Shown: positions 1-6,765 of the stretch, piece by piece
How the letters are laid out: each line of letters begins with the position of its first letter
How positions within the stretch are numbered: position 1 is the stretch's first letter
Source: an uncultured Collinsella sp.
GTDB lineage: Bacteria; Actinomycetota; Coriobacteriia; Coriobacteriales; Coriobacteriaceae
Direction of reading: 5' to 3'
NCBI GenBank assembly: GCA_902465105.1
Contig: CABQLM010000068.1
Coordinates: forward strand, 1 to 9,397
Length of the DNA stretch: 9,397 nt
The notes under the pieces: generated by a model
Told to the model about the DNA's origin: nothing
The model's input: only the letters and a program-made list of their open reading frames with translations
The model's database searches: none
Program-made: the position numbers and the translations under genes

Positions 1-1512
1 GGCGAGCCGACCGAGTGCGCGCTCGTCAACGATGCCGGCAAGGCGGGCCTGACTGGTCTGACCGCCGAGCATCCGCGCGTGGGCGAGGCTCCGTTCGACT
101 CCGGCCGCAAGATGATGTCCGTGGTCGTCGAGACCCTGGACGGCGAGTACGAGCAGTACACCAAGGGCGCGCCCGACGTGGTGATTGGCCTGTGCACCCA
201 TATTTACGAGGGCGATAAGGTCGTCCCGCTGACCGAGGAGCGCCGTGCCGAGCTTGTGGCCGCCAACAAGGCCATGGCCGACGAGGCCCTGCGCGTGCTG
301 GCGCTGGCAAGCCGCACCTACACCGAGGTTCCCGCCGACTGCAGCCCCGCTGCGCTCGAGCATGACCTGGTCTTCTGCGGCCTGTCCGGCATGATCGACC
401 CGGTCCGTCCCGAGGTGGCCGACGCTATCCGCGAGGCGCACAACGCCGGCATCCGCACTGTCATGATTACGGGCGACCACATCGACACCGCCGTGGCCAT
501 CGCCAAGCAGCTGAGCATCGTCGCCGATCGCAGCCAGGCTATCACCGGTGCCGACCTCGACCGCATGAGCGACGAGGAGCTCGACGCGCACATCGAGGAC
601 TACGGCGTGTACGCCCGTGTCCAGCCCGAGCATAAGACCCGCATCGTCGAGGCTTGGAAGTCGCGCGACCAGATCGTGGCCATGACGGGTGACGGCGTCA
701 ACGACGCTCCGTCCATCAAGCGCGCCGACATCGGCGTGGGCATGGGCATTACCGGCACCGACGTTACCAAGAACGTTGCCGACATGGTGCTCGCCGACGA
801 CAACTTCGCCACCATCATCGGTGCCTGCGAAGAGGGTCGTCGCATCTACGACAACATCCGCAAGGTCATCCAGTTCTTGCTTTCGGCCAACCTTGCAGAG
901 GTCTTCTCGGTGTTCATCGCCACGCTCATCGGCTTTACCATCTTCCAGCCGGTGCAGCTGCTGTGGGTGAACCTGGTCACCGACTGCTTCCCCGCGCTCG
1001 CGCTGGGTATGGAGGACGCTGAGGGCGACATCATGAAGCGCAAGCCGCGCAACGCCAAAGACGGCGTCTTTGCCGGTAACATGGGCCTGGACTGCGTGGT
1101 CCAGGGCCTGATCATCACCGTGCTGGTGCTGGCGAGCTTCTTTGTGGGTGTGTACTTTGACATGGGCTACATCCACATCGCCGATATGATTGCCGGCAAC
1201 GCCGACGAGGAAGGCGTGATGATGGCCTTTATCACGCTCAACATGGTCGAGATCTTCCATTGCTTTAACATGCGCAGCCGTCGCACGTCGCTGTTTAAGA
1301 TGAAGAAGCAGAACAAATGGCTGTGGGCTTCCGCCGCGCTGGCGCTGGTGCTGACGGTGATCGTGACTGTGCAGCCGACGCTTGCCGAGATGTTCTTTGG
1401 CCCCGTAACGCTTGAGCTCAAGGGCGTTATCGCCGCGCTGGGCCTGGCCTTCCTGATCATCCCGCTGATGGAGGTCTACAAGGCGATCATGCGCGCGGTG
1501 GAGAAGGAGTAA
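1..1512 (+). CDS. P-type cation-transporting ATPase, SERCA/PMCA-like calcium-pump type, C-terminal part (5' end outside window)
   Basis: The reading frame is open from base 1 to TAA at 1510-1512, giving 503 residues; the start, A domain, M1-M4 and the DKTGT phosphorylation loop lie outside the window. It opens inside the nucleotide-binding domain with GEPTECAL (residues 1-8). Then come FDSGRKMMSVV, KGAPD (about 55), MITGDH (about 155) and the P-domain hinge MTGDGVNDAP (228-237), followed by GTDVTKNVADMVLADDNF. Six hydrophobic segments fit M5-M10 (about 286-308, 317-336, 361-385, 405-422, 439-457, 473-493). M5 has SANLAEV (N297, E300), M6 has LWVNLVTD (N324, T327, D328) and M8 has NMVEIFHCFN (E417). 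These align with the calcium ligands of SERCA, so ATP-driven Ca2+ export is the best guess; another divalent or monovalent cation is possible. It looks intact in the visible part. A strong terminator at 1671-1704 ends its transcript. Confidence is high for the family and moderate for the ion. Confidence 0.93.
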   Translation, partial: GEPTECALVNDAGKAGLTGLTAEHPRVGEAPFDSGRKMMSVVVETLDGEYEQYTKGAPDVVIGLCTHIYEGDKVVPLTEERRAELVAANKAMADEALRVLALASRTYTEVPADCSPAALEHDLVFCGLSGMIDPVRPEVADAIREAHNAGIRTVMITGDHIDTAVAIAKQLSIVADRSQAITGADLDRMSDEELDAHIEDYGVYARVQPEHKTRIVEAWKSRDQIVAMTGDGVNDAPSIKRADIGVGMGITGTDVTKNVADMVLADDNFATIIGACEEGRRIYDNIRKVIQFLLSANLAEVFSVFIATLIGFTIFQPVQLLWVNLVTDCFPALALGMEDAEGDIMKRKPRNAKDGVFAGNMGLDCVVQGLIITVLVLASFFVGVYFDMGYIHIADMIAGNADEEGVMMAFITLNMVEIFHCFNMRSRRTSLFKMKKQNKWLWASAALALVLTVIVTVQPTLAEMFFGPVTLELKGVIAALGLAFLIIPLMEVYKAIMRAVEKE

Positions 1513-1523
1513 CGCTCTCGTCC

Positions 1524-1611
1524 GGGCCTGCCCCACGCCCTTTCTCCCTCACTGGTCCTTGCGCTTCGCGCTGCGGGATCGTTCGAGAGAAAGGGCTTCC
1601 GGGGCGGGCCC
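1524..1611. repeat. Long imperfect palindrome downstream of the P-type ATPase gene
   Basis: The outer arms 1524-1534 and 1601-1611 pair over 11 bp with one G-U. After a small internal loop, 1537-1546 (GCCCTTTCTC) pairs perfectly with 1587-1596 (GAGAAAGGGC). Inside sits a second hairpin, GCGC-TTC-GCGC, at 1561-1571, flanked by weak GGTCC/GGGATC pairing. The whole would fold as an RNA hairpin of about 88 nt or a DNA cruciform. No U-tract follows directly, and a much better terminator lies 60 bases on, so this is not an ordinary terminator. It could be a dispersed intergenic repeat or an mRNA 3'-end stabiliser; neither can be shown here. Confidence 0.6.
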
Positions 1612-1670
1612 TGCGGTGGCTTTGCTGGTTTTTCTCCCGTGCGGATGAAAAGGGCTGAGGGAAAGTTTGT

Positions 1671-1704
1671 GAGCTGGTCGGGCTTTGCCCGGCCAGCTCT
1701 TTTT
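1671..1704 (+). terminator. Intrinsic terminator of the P-type ATPase gene
   Basis: A 13-bp stem (1671-1683 with 1687-1699, one G-U pair) closes a TTT loop and is followed at once by TCTTTTT-like sequence (1698-1704). It lies between the ATPase stop and the rsgA ribosome site. This also argues that rsgA starts downstream of it, since a longer reading frame from 1639 would translate straight through the hairpin. Confidence 0.93.
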
Positions 1705-1714
1705 GATTTAAAAT
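1685..1714 (+). promoter_or_regulatory. Weak candidate promoter for rsgA
   Basis: TAAAAT at 1709-1714 resembles a -10 box and TTGCCC at 1685-1690 a poor -35, with an 18-base spacer. The -35 would overlap the terminator stem. The position, about 40 bases before the GTG start, suits rsgA, which needs its own promoter after such a strong terminator. The match alone is weak. Confidence 0.3.
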
Positions 1715-1741
1715 ACCTGCTCAGTTGTGATTTGTGGTGCT

Positions 1742-1747
1742 GGGAGG
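1742..1747 (+). promoter_or_regulatory. Ribosome binding site that fixes the rsgA start
   Basis: GGGAGG sits 5 bases before GTG at 1753. The earlier in-frame starts have no such site, and the frame opening at 1639 runs through the terminator. This places translation initiation at 1753. Confidence 0.75.
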
Positions 1748-1752
1748 CGCTT

Positions 1753-2937
1753 GTGGGCAAGGCTAAGGCGAAGGCGAAGAAAAAGACGACGGGGGCGCGG
1801 GCCAAGCGCGATCGTCGTCGGAAGCTTGCGACCGAAGTCCCCGCATCTGCCGAGGAGCTGCTGGCAAGCGTGCCGGGACTCGACGCACTGCAGGATGTTC
1901 CGGCGTTCGATGACCTGCCGGTCGATGAGGCTCAGCAGGCCGCTTTCGATGATTTTTGCGCCCAGGCCGAGGAGCCCGAGCAGATGCAGCTTGGTGCCGT
2001 GGTGCGCCTGGACCGCGGGTTTCCGCTGGTGGCGACAGCCGACGATACCTTTCGTGCCGAGCATGCTGTGGGGTTTGCCAAGTCACGTGGCGAGGACGAG
2101 GTTCTGCTGCCTGCCGTGGGCGACCGCGTGGCGGTTCGCCGTGCTCCCGGGCATGACATGGGCGTGATCGAACGCGTTCTGCCGCGACGCACGAGTTTTG
2201 AGCGCTGGCGTGGCCGCGCTCGCGGTGAGCGCCAGGTACTTTGTTCCAACGTTGACAGCGTGCTAATCGTGCAGGCGCTTGGCGCCGGCGAGGTGCTGCT
2301 CGACCGCGTGGCGCGCTCGCTGGTGTTGGCGCTCGATTGCGATGCCGAGCCGGTGGTGGTGCTCACCAAGGCAGACCGCTGCGAGGCTGCGGAACTCGAG
2401 CGCGATCTGGATCGCGTTCGCCGTCTGGTTGGTTCGGACGCACGCGTAATCGTGACGTCCTCTGCCGAAGGCCGTGGTTTGGATGAGGTGCGCGCCTGCG
2501 TACCCGCCGGAAGCTGCGCCATGATTCTGGGCGAGTCGGGAGCTGGTAAGTCGACGCTGCTCAATGCACTGTTAGGCCACGATACACTTGCTACCGGCGG
2601 CGTGCGCGAGCGCGATGACCAAGGCCGCCACACCACGGTTGCGCGTGTGATGGTGGCGCTGCCGGGTGATGCCGGCGTGATCGCCGATGCACCGGGCCTG
2701 CGCAGCCTGCCGCTCGTTGGTCATGAGCGGGGTCTGGCGCGTGCCTTCCCCGAGATCGTCGAGGCATCGCGCACGTGTCGATTTGGCGACTGTACGCATA
2801 CTCACGAGCCGGGTTGTGCCGTTCGCGAGGCCGAGGATGCCGGGCAGATCGATAGCCTGCGCCTGGAAACGTTCCAAAACTTGGCGTCATCCATGCGTGT
2901 GAGTGCCCAAATGCTCGATCCGGATGTTCATCTGTAA
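1753..2937 (+). CDS. rsgA: Ribosome small-subunit biogenesis GTPase RsgA (YjeQ/YloQ family)
   Basis: This 394-residue protein has the circularly permuted GTPase order that defines RsgA. G4 TKAD (205-208) comes first, then the P-loop GESGAGKST (260-268), G2 GRHTT (291-295) and G3 DAPGL (312-316, Ala where Thr is usual). The C-terminal zinc knuckle reads C342-x4-C347-x-H349-x5-C355, exactly the family spacing. The family helps late 30S maturation: it binds near the decoding centre and releases assembly factors on GTP hydrolysis. Before the OB-fold region (from about residue 75) is an extension with a very basic Lys/Ala/Arg start (residues 2-24) and an acidic stretch (about 30-75). This makes it longer than the usual 300 or so residues. 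GTG 1753 is chosen because GGGAGG precedes it and a terminator lies just upstream. The gene is monocistronic, closed by the terminator at 2956-2989. Confidence 0.95.
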   Translation: MGKAKAKAKKKTTGARAKRDRRRKLATEVPASAEELLASVPGLDALQDVPAFDDLPVDEAQQAAFDDFCAQAEEPEQMQLGAVVRLDRGFPLVATADDTFRAEHAVGFAKSRGEDEVLLPAVGDRVAVRRAPGHDMGVIERVLPRRTSFERWRGRARGERQVLCSNVDSVLIVQALGAGEVLLDRVARSLVLALDCDAEPVVVLTKADRCEAAELERDLDRVRRLVGSDARVIVTSSAEGRGLDEVRACVPAGSCAMILGESGAGKSTLLNALLGHDTLATGGVRERDDQGRHTTVARVMVALPGDAGVIADAPGLRSLPLVGHERGLARAFPEIVEASRTCRFGDCTHTHEPGCAVREAEDAGQIDSLRLETFQNLASSMRVSAQMLDPDVHL

Positions 2938-2955
2938 TTGAATTTATCTATGACA

Positions 2956-2989
2956 GCCGCCTCCCAGCTGTGTGGGAGGCGGCTTTTTT
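2956..2989 (+). terminator. Intrinsic terminator of rsgA
   Basis: A perfect 11-bp GC-rich stem (2956-2966 with 2973-2983, GCCGCCTCCCA and its complement) has a 6-base loop and a run of six T (2984-2989). It starts 18 bases after the rsgA stop and separates rsgA from the pilus operon, which therefore needs its own promoter. Confidence 0.95.
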
Positions 2990-3050
2990 GTTGCCAACAG
3001 CATTGGAAAGTGCATTTTGCCGACGTGCTGACCAATGGCTTCCCAAGAGC

Positions 3051-3081
3051 TTGACGGTCTTGTTGGCGACCTAGCGATAAT
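3051..3081 (+). promoter_or_regulatory. Candidate promoter of the Tad pilus operon
   Basis: TTGACG (3051-3056) and GATAAT (3076-3081) are good -35 and -10 matches, but the 19-base spacer is longer than ideal. A perfect TTGACA also occurs at 3086-3091 but lacks a convincing -10 at 17 bases. Some promoter must lie between the rsgA terminator and cpaB, because all later junctions are closed. ACCAAT (3031-3036) and ATTGGT (3080-3085) form a 6-bp inverted repeat around this site, which could be chance or an operator. Confidence 0.35.
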
Positions 3082-3144
3082 TGGTTTGACAGCAAAAACT
3101 AAGATTGCCATCGCGGCGTTTTGCAGGTCGGCCACCCAGACAAT

Positions 3145-3173
3145 GGTGTCGCGGGCATTTGCCCGCTAGCGCC
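3145..3173 (+). promoter_or_regulatory. Leader hairpin just before the cpaB ribosome site
   Basis: GCGGGC (3151-3156) pairs perfectly with GCCCGC (3161-3166) around an ATTT loop. GGTG (3145-3148) can extend the stem with CGCC (3170-3173) across an internal loop. It ends a few bases before the AAGGGAG ribosome site (3177-3183) and has no U-tract. A role in mRNA stability or translational control is possible. I see no match to a known riboswitch. Confidence 0.4.
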
Positions 3174-3176
3174 ATG

Positions 3177-3183
3177 AAGGGAG
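3177..3183 (+). promoter_or_regulatory. Ribosome binding site that fixes the cpaB-like start
   Basis: AAGGGAG lies 5 bases before GTG 3189. The in-frame ATG at 3174 and TTG at 3105 have no such site, and 3174 would put the ribosome site inside the gene. GTG 3189 also yields a classic Lys-rich start followed by a membrane segment. Confidence 0.75.
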
Positions 3184-3188
3184 CGGCC

Positions 3189-3851
3189 GTGAAAAAGAGC
3201 AAGCGCATTGCCATCAGCCTGATCGCCGGAGTGCTCGCCGCGGTTCTTTGCCTTGGCTACGGATCGTCGGTTCGGTCGCAAGCCGAACAAGCCCAGGCCG
3301 AAACTTTGGCCAAATACGGTGGCGACCGCGTCGAAGTTTGCGTCGCCGCACGTGATATCGATGGGGGTGAGACCCTCGACGAGACAAACGTCGTAACTCA
3401 AGAATGGCTCGCGAGCCTGCTGCCGCGCGATGCGGCGACCGAGTTGCGTCAGGTGCGCGGGGACGTAACGACTTCGCGCATTCCCAAAAATGCCGTGATC
3501 TGCGATGTCTATACCAAGGCCGAAAGCCATGCGCTCGAGGTTCCCAGCGGAAAGGTCGCCGTGTCAGTGGGCGTCGATGCCGAGCATTCGGTTGGTGGGG
3601 CCACGGGTGTTGGCAGCTACGTGGATGTGTATGTGCAGAGGGACGGTGTGACCGACCGTCTGTGCGGTGCGCGCGTGGTCGACACCAGCGAAGATGCTGG
3701 CGCCACGCGTGAGGGCAAGATCGAATGGGTGACGCTGGCGGTCGATCCCAAAGACGTCAAGGAATTGCTGGGTGCTTCGGGTAAGGGAACGGTCAGCTTG
3801 ACGATTCCCGCTACGGCACGTGGCAAAAAGAGCGGAGGCGACGAGCGATGA
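3189..3851 (+). CDS. cpaB: CpaB/RcpC-like Flp pilus assembly protein with SAF domain
   Basis: The 220-residue protein starts MKKSKR followed by one hydrophobic segment (about 7-23), so it is probably anchored in the cytoplasmic membrane with its bulk outside. The Cys in that segment has no proper lipobox (Leu at -1), so it is not an obvious lipoprotein. From about residue 45 it reads VEVCVAARDIDGGETLDETNV, then RGDVTTSRIPKNAVI. This is the SAF pattern of CpaB/RcpC proteins, in which a hydrophobic strand is followed by I-xxGExL-xxxxV. A later part has VAVSVGVDAEHSVGG and GSYVDVYV, matching the RcpC C-terminal fold. In Gram-negatives CpaB helps the secretin channel; here no secretin is visible, so its role would be in the envelope of a one-membrane cell (inference). 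It opens the operon and its TGA overlaps the next ATG (ATGA). The gene name is by family resemblance. Confidence 0.82.
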   Translation: MKKSKRIAISLIAGVLAAVLCLGYGSSVRSQAEQAQAETLAKYGGDRVEVCVAARDIDGGETLDETNVVTQEWLASLLPRDAATELRQVRGDVTTSRIPKNAVICDVYTKAESHALEVPSGKVAVSVGVDAEHSVGGATGVGSYVDVYVQRDGVTDRLCGARVVDTSEDAGATREGKIEWVTLAVDPKDVKELLGASGKGTVSLTIPATARGKKSGGDER

Positions 3852-5443
3852 GGGCAATCTGGCTTGCATGTTGCTCATGCGGCGAGTATGGGCTGCTGCA
3901 GCAAGAGGTCGAAGGCCGTGATGCGGGCGCGCAGGTGCTTCGCGTGGGCGACCTGGACGGGCTGGTATCCATGGCGCGGGCGTTTCCTTCGCGTCATGGG
4001 GCGGCAATTATTGCGGCTTCGCTGTTTGAGGCCGAAAAAGTGCGAAAGACGGTCGCTCGCTTGACGTCGGAAGGCCGGGTGGGTCGCGTGGTCGTATTGG
4101 TGGAGACACTCGACCCATCAGATATTGAGGCGCTGTTTCGCGCGGGAGCAACTGAGGTTATCGCCGCGCACGGTATATGTGGCGACGGGCGCATGGATGA
4201 GGGGGCGGACGGTTCCAACCGGTGCGTACCGCTTGAGTCCAAAGCTGTTGTCGATAGGGAGTCCGGGGCGCCTCGCGCTACAAGAGGCCCGCGTGTTGGT
4301 GATTGTGGAAAAGCGGAAGCCGAGCATGATCGGCGCCCCCGGAGCCCGCATGCATGCGACGTTATCGAAAGGCAGGAGACGTGCAACGAAGACCTTTCGA
4401 TTGCAGATATGGGATACGTACACGGCGTGAACCTGGCAGATGGGCTTGATGAGGTTGAGGGCTTTGCCGTAGACGTCGGACTGCAGGATGACGCGAGCAT
4501 GTCGGTCGAACCCAGGGCGACCACCACGTCCGAAGAAACGGAGCGTTTGCCGTCGGTGCCGACGAATTCTCTGCCGTTGACGGATAACGTGGAGACTTCG
4601 CATCGAGCGCCGGTGGTTTGCGCCGTTTCGGGATCGGGCGGTTGCGGCAAATCGACGCTTATTGCGACTATGTCGCATGCCACCTCGTTGTTGGGGCTGC
4701 GTGCCGCGGTGCTCGATCTGGACCTCATGTTTGGAAATCTCTACGACTTGCTGGGCGTCGACACCCCGCGTGACATGGCAAGTCTCGTCGAGCCGTCTGG
4801 AGTTGGTGCCCTGACGGAGACGGATGTGGTTGCGGCTTCGATGCGTGTGGCTCCAGGCATTACGCTTTGGGGACCTGTGGCGGCGCCCGAGCGGGCCGAG
4901 CTCATGGCACGTCCGGTGGAGCTGCTGCTCGATATTTTGCGCCGTGAATCCGATGTCGTCTTTATCGATACCTCTGTCTTTTGGGGCGACGCTGTGGCAG
5001 CCGCGGTGGCAACGAGCGACCGATGTCTGGTCGTGGGCGATGCGGCGGTGTCGTCTGCGACGTCTGCCGCACGTGCCATCGAGCTGGCGAGTCGCATGGG
5101 CGTGCCGCGTACGCGCATGAGTGCCGTATTCAACCGGTTTGGCGCGCGTGGCGCCAACGAGGATGCCGCCATGCGCTTTGAGATTGCCTGCGCGTTGAGC
5201 TCCAAGATTCGTATCGCCGATGGCGGACAGGACCTGGCTGCGCTTATGGCATTTGGCCGCGCCGATGAGGCGGTGGGTCAGGCCAGCGCTTTTGCTACCA
5301 GCGTGCGCGAAGCTACACGCGAGATGCTCGTAGAGCTGGGCTGCGCCGTCGGTCCCTGGAACGATTTGATTAACGCCCGCGCCACGCACACCGAACGCCC
5401 GCGCATCCGGCTTCCCTGGTCGCGTGAGGGTGATCCGCGATGA
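3848..5443 (+). CDS. tadZ: TadZ/CpaE-like pilus localisation ATPase (MinD/ParA fold) with long central linker
   Basis: This 531-residue protein has three parts. Residues 1-110 form an alternating strand/helix unit (AAIIAASLFEAEK, VVVLVETLDPSD, LFRAGATEVIAA) like the atypical receiver domain of TadZ/CpaE; I see no phosphorylatable Asp at the expected strand end. Residues about 111-255 are a polar, low-complexity linker without recognisable domain. From 256 comes a MinD/ParA-type ATPase: P-loop SGSGGCGKST (261-270), LDLDLMFGN (D290, D292) and VVFIDTS (D374). The ParA signature lysine is Ser263, while Lys268 is present; deviant P-loops are known in TadZ. The family places the Tad machine at the right spot in the cell. 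It overlaps cpaB by ATGA, with GGAGG at 3834-3838, and overlaps tadA by ATGA. A ParA of another system is unlikely in this context. Confidence 0.88.
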   Translation: MRAIWLACCSCGEYGLLQQEVEGRDAGAQVLRVGDLDGLVSMARAFPSRHGAAIIAASLFEAEKVRKTVARLTSEGRVGRVVVLVETLDPSDIEALFRAGATEVIAAHGICGDGRMDEGADGSNRCVPLESKAVVDRESGAPRATRGPRVGDCGKAEAEHDRRPRSPHACDVIERQETCNEDLSIADMGYVHGVNLADGLDEVEGFAVDVGLQDDASMSVEPRATTTSEETERLPSVPTNSLPLTDNVETSHRAPVVCAVSGSGGCGKSTLIATMSHATSLLGLRAAVLDLDLMFGNLYDLLGVDTPRDMASLVEPSGVGALTETDVVAASMRVAPGITLWGPVAAPERAELMARPVELLLDILRRESDVVFIDTSVFWGDAVAAAVATSDRCLVVGDAAVSSATSAARAIELASRMGVPRTRMSAVFNRFGARGANEDAAMRFEIACALSSKIRIADGGQDLAALMAFGRADEAVGQASAFATSVREATREMLVELGCAVGPWNDLINARATHTERPRIRLPWSREGDPR

Positions 5444-6765
5444 GCGTTCGGGCGAGAATACAGGCTGCCGGCGCGACGGTCATGACCCCCGTCGATGCGG
5501 GGCGATATCGCGCGGTCAAGTGCCGTACCAAGCGATCCGTGATGGACCGTATGGGCTACGACGAAGTGGCGCGCATCAGCGCCTATCTCGATCCGGCTCT
5601 AGCTCGCTCGGAGTTGCGTCCCGCCGTGGAGGCGGCACTCAACGTGGAGGGGGCTGTCGACCTTTCGACACCCGAGCGCGAGCTGATCGTCGACGAGATT
5701 CTGGATGACGTGGTGGGTTTGGGTCCATTGCAGCCGCTCATCGAGGACGACACCGTCACCGAGATTATGGTCAACGGCTGCCGCTCGGCGTTTTTCGAAC
5801 GCGGCGGCGTTCTGTATCCCATCAAGCATGCGTTTGAGGACGACGAGCAGATTCGCGTTCTCATCGATCGCATTATCTCGCCGCTGGGTAGGCGCATCGA
5901 CGAGCGCAGCCCCATCGTCAACGCCCGTCTTAAGACGGGATATCGCGTCAACGCGGTGATCCCGCCTGTGGCGATTGATGGGCCGATTCTTACCATCCGC
6001 AAGTTTTCGGACCGCATCTGTTCTCTGGACGAGCTTGTGGGACTGGGGTCGCTGCCGCTTTGGTATGCGCAGCTGCTTTCGTGCGCGGTGTCGCTGCGGC
6101 AGGATTTGGCGGTTGCGGGCGGTACGGGATCGGGCAAGACCACGCTGCTCAACGCGCTATCGTGCGAGATATCCACCGGTGAGCGTATCGTGACGATCGA
6201 GGACTCCGCCGAGCTCAAGTTTGCGCATCACCCACATGTGGTTCGTCTGGAGGCTCGTGAGGCTTCAATTGAGGGCGAGGGCGCGGTGACGATTCGCGAC
6301 CTGGTGACCAATGCCTTGCGTATGCGTCCCGACCGTATTGTGGTGGGCGAGGTGCGCGGTGCGGAATGTTGCGACATGCTGCAGGCCATGAATACGGGGC
6401 ACGATGGGTCGCTCACCACGCTTCATGCAGGCACCGAGCAGGAGACCGTGGTGCGTTTGACGCTACTTGCGCGCTATGGCATCGACCTGCCGAGCGAGCT
6501 GATCGAGGAGCAGATTGCCATGGCGCTCGACGGCATCGTGATGTCTGAGCGCCATTCGGACGGCAGACGTTTTGTGTCCTCCTATTCGGGAGTTCGGCGC
6601 GGCGCATCGGGCGGTGTGGAACTTGAGCGCTATGTGACGTTCGATGCTGCCGAACGCACCTGGACGCTCGACCGTGAGCCTCCGTTTATCGCTGAGGGGC
6701 TGCGCTCGGGAACGCTTACGCAAGAGGAGGTGGACGAATGGAGATCGTTGTGTCCCTCGTCGTAG
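5440..6765 (+). CDS. tadA: TadA/CpaF-type secretion ATPase
   Basis: The 441-residue protein is the hexameric motor ATPase of the Tad pilus, acting at the cytoplasmic face of the membrane. After an N-terminal helical region comes [30 protein letters not shown] sequence (about 88-112), typical of the CpaF/TadA N-domain. The core has Walker [10 protein letters not shown] (227-235, Lys233), Asp box TIEDSAE (E254, D255), Walker [12 protein letters not shown] (E304) and His box [12 protein letters not shown] (H321, H329). All catalytic motifs of the type II/IV secretion ATPase family are intact. The start ATG 5440 overlaps the tadZ stop by ATGA, with GAGGGTGA upstream; a later ATG at 5482 has no support. 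Its 3' end holds the ribosome site and first codons of tadB. Length and motif order fit TadA rather than the PilT or PilB branches. Confidence 0.96.
   Translation: MSVRARIQAAGATVMTPVDAGRYRAVKCRTKRSVMDRMGYDEVARISAYLDPALARSELRPAVEAALNVEGAVDLSTPERELIVDEILDDVVGLGPLQPLIEDDTVTEIMVNGCRSAFFERGGVLYPIKHAFEDDEQIRVLIDRIISPLGRRIDERSPIVNARLKTGYRVNAVIPPVAIDGPILTIRKFSDRICSLDELVGLGSLPLWYAQLLSCAVSLRQDLAVAGGTGSGKTTLLNALSCEISTGERIVTIEDSAELKFAHHPHVVRLEAREASIEGEGAVTIRDLVTNALRMRPDRIVVGEVRGAECCDMLQAMNTGHDGSLTTLHAGTEQETVVRLTLLARYGIDLPSELIEEQIAMALDGIVMSERHSDGRRFVSSYSGVRRGASGGVELERYVTFDAAERTWTLDREPPFIAEGLRSGTLTQEEVDEWRSLCPSS

Noticed and set aside
1639..1752. Upstream extension of rsgA
   Set aside because: It would translate through a complete intrinsic terminator and has no ribosome site; GTG 1753 has GGGAGG upstream.
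3105..3188. Upstream extension of the cpaB-like gene, including ATG 3174
   Set aside because: There is no ribosome site before 3105 or 3174, while AAGGGAG fits GTG 3189 and gives a normal Lys-rich membrane anchor.
2990..3188. Cyclic di-GMP riboswitch in the operon leader
   Set aside because: GCAAAA and nearby pairings drew attention, but the conserved GEMM-I core and its tetraloop-receptor arrangement could not be found.
4125..4430. Alternative-frame gene within the tadZ linker
   Set aside because: No ribosome site and no recognisable product; it is kept only as a note on the odd linker.
4118..5389. Long minus-strand open frame (423 codons) opposite tadZ
   Set aside because: Its product has no recognisable motif and is rich in His, Arg and Gln as expected of antisense GC-rich DNA; tadZ on the + strand has clear ATPase motifs.
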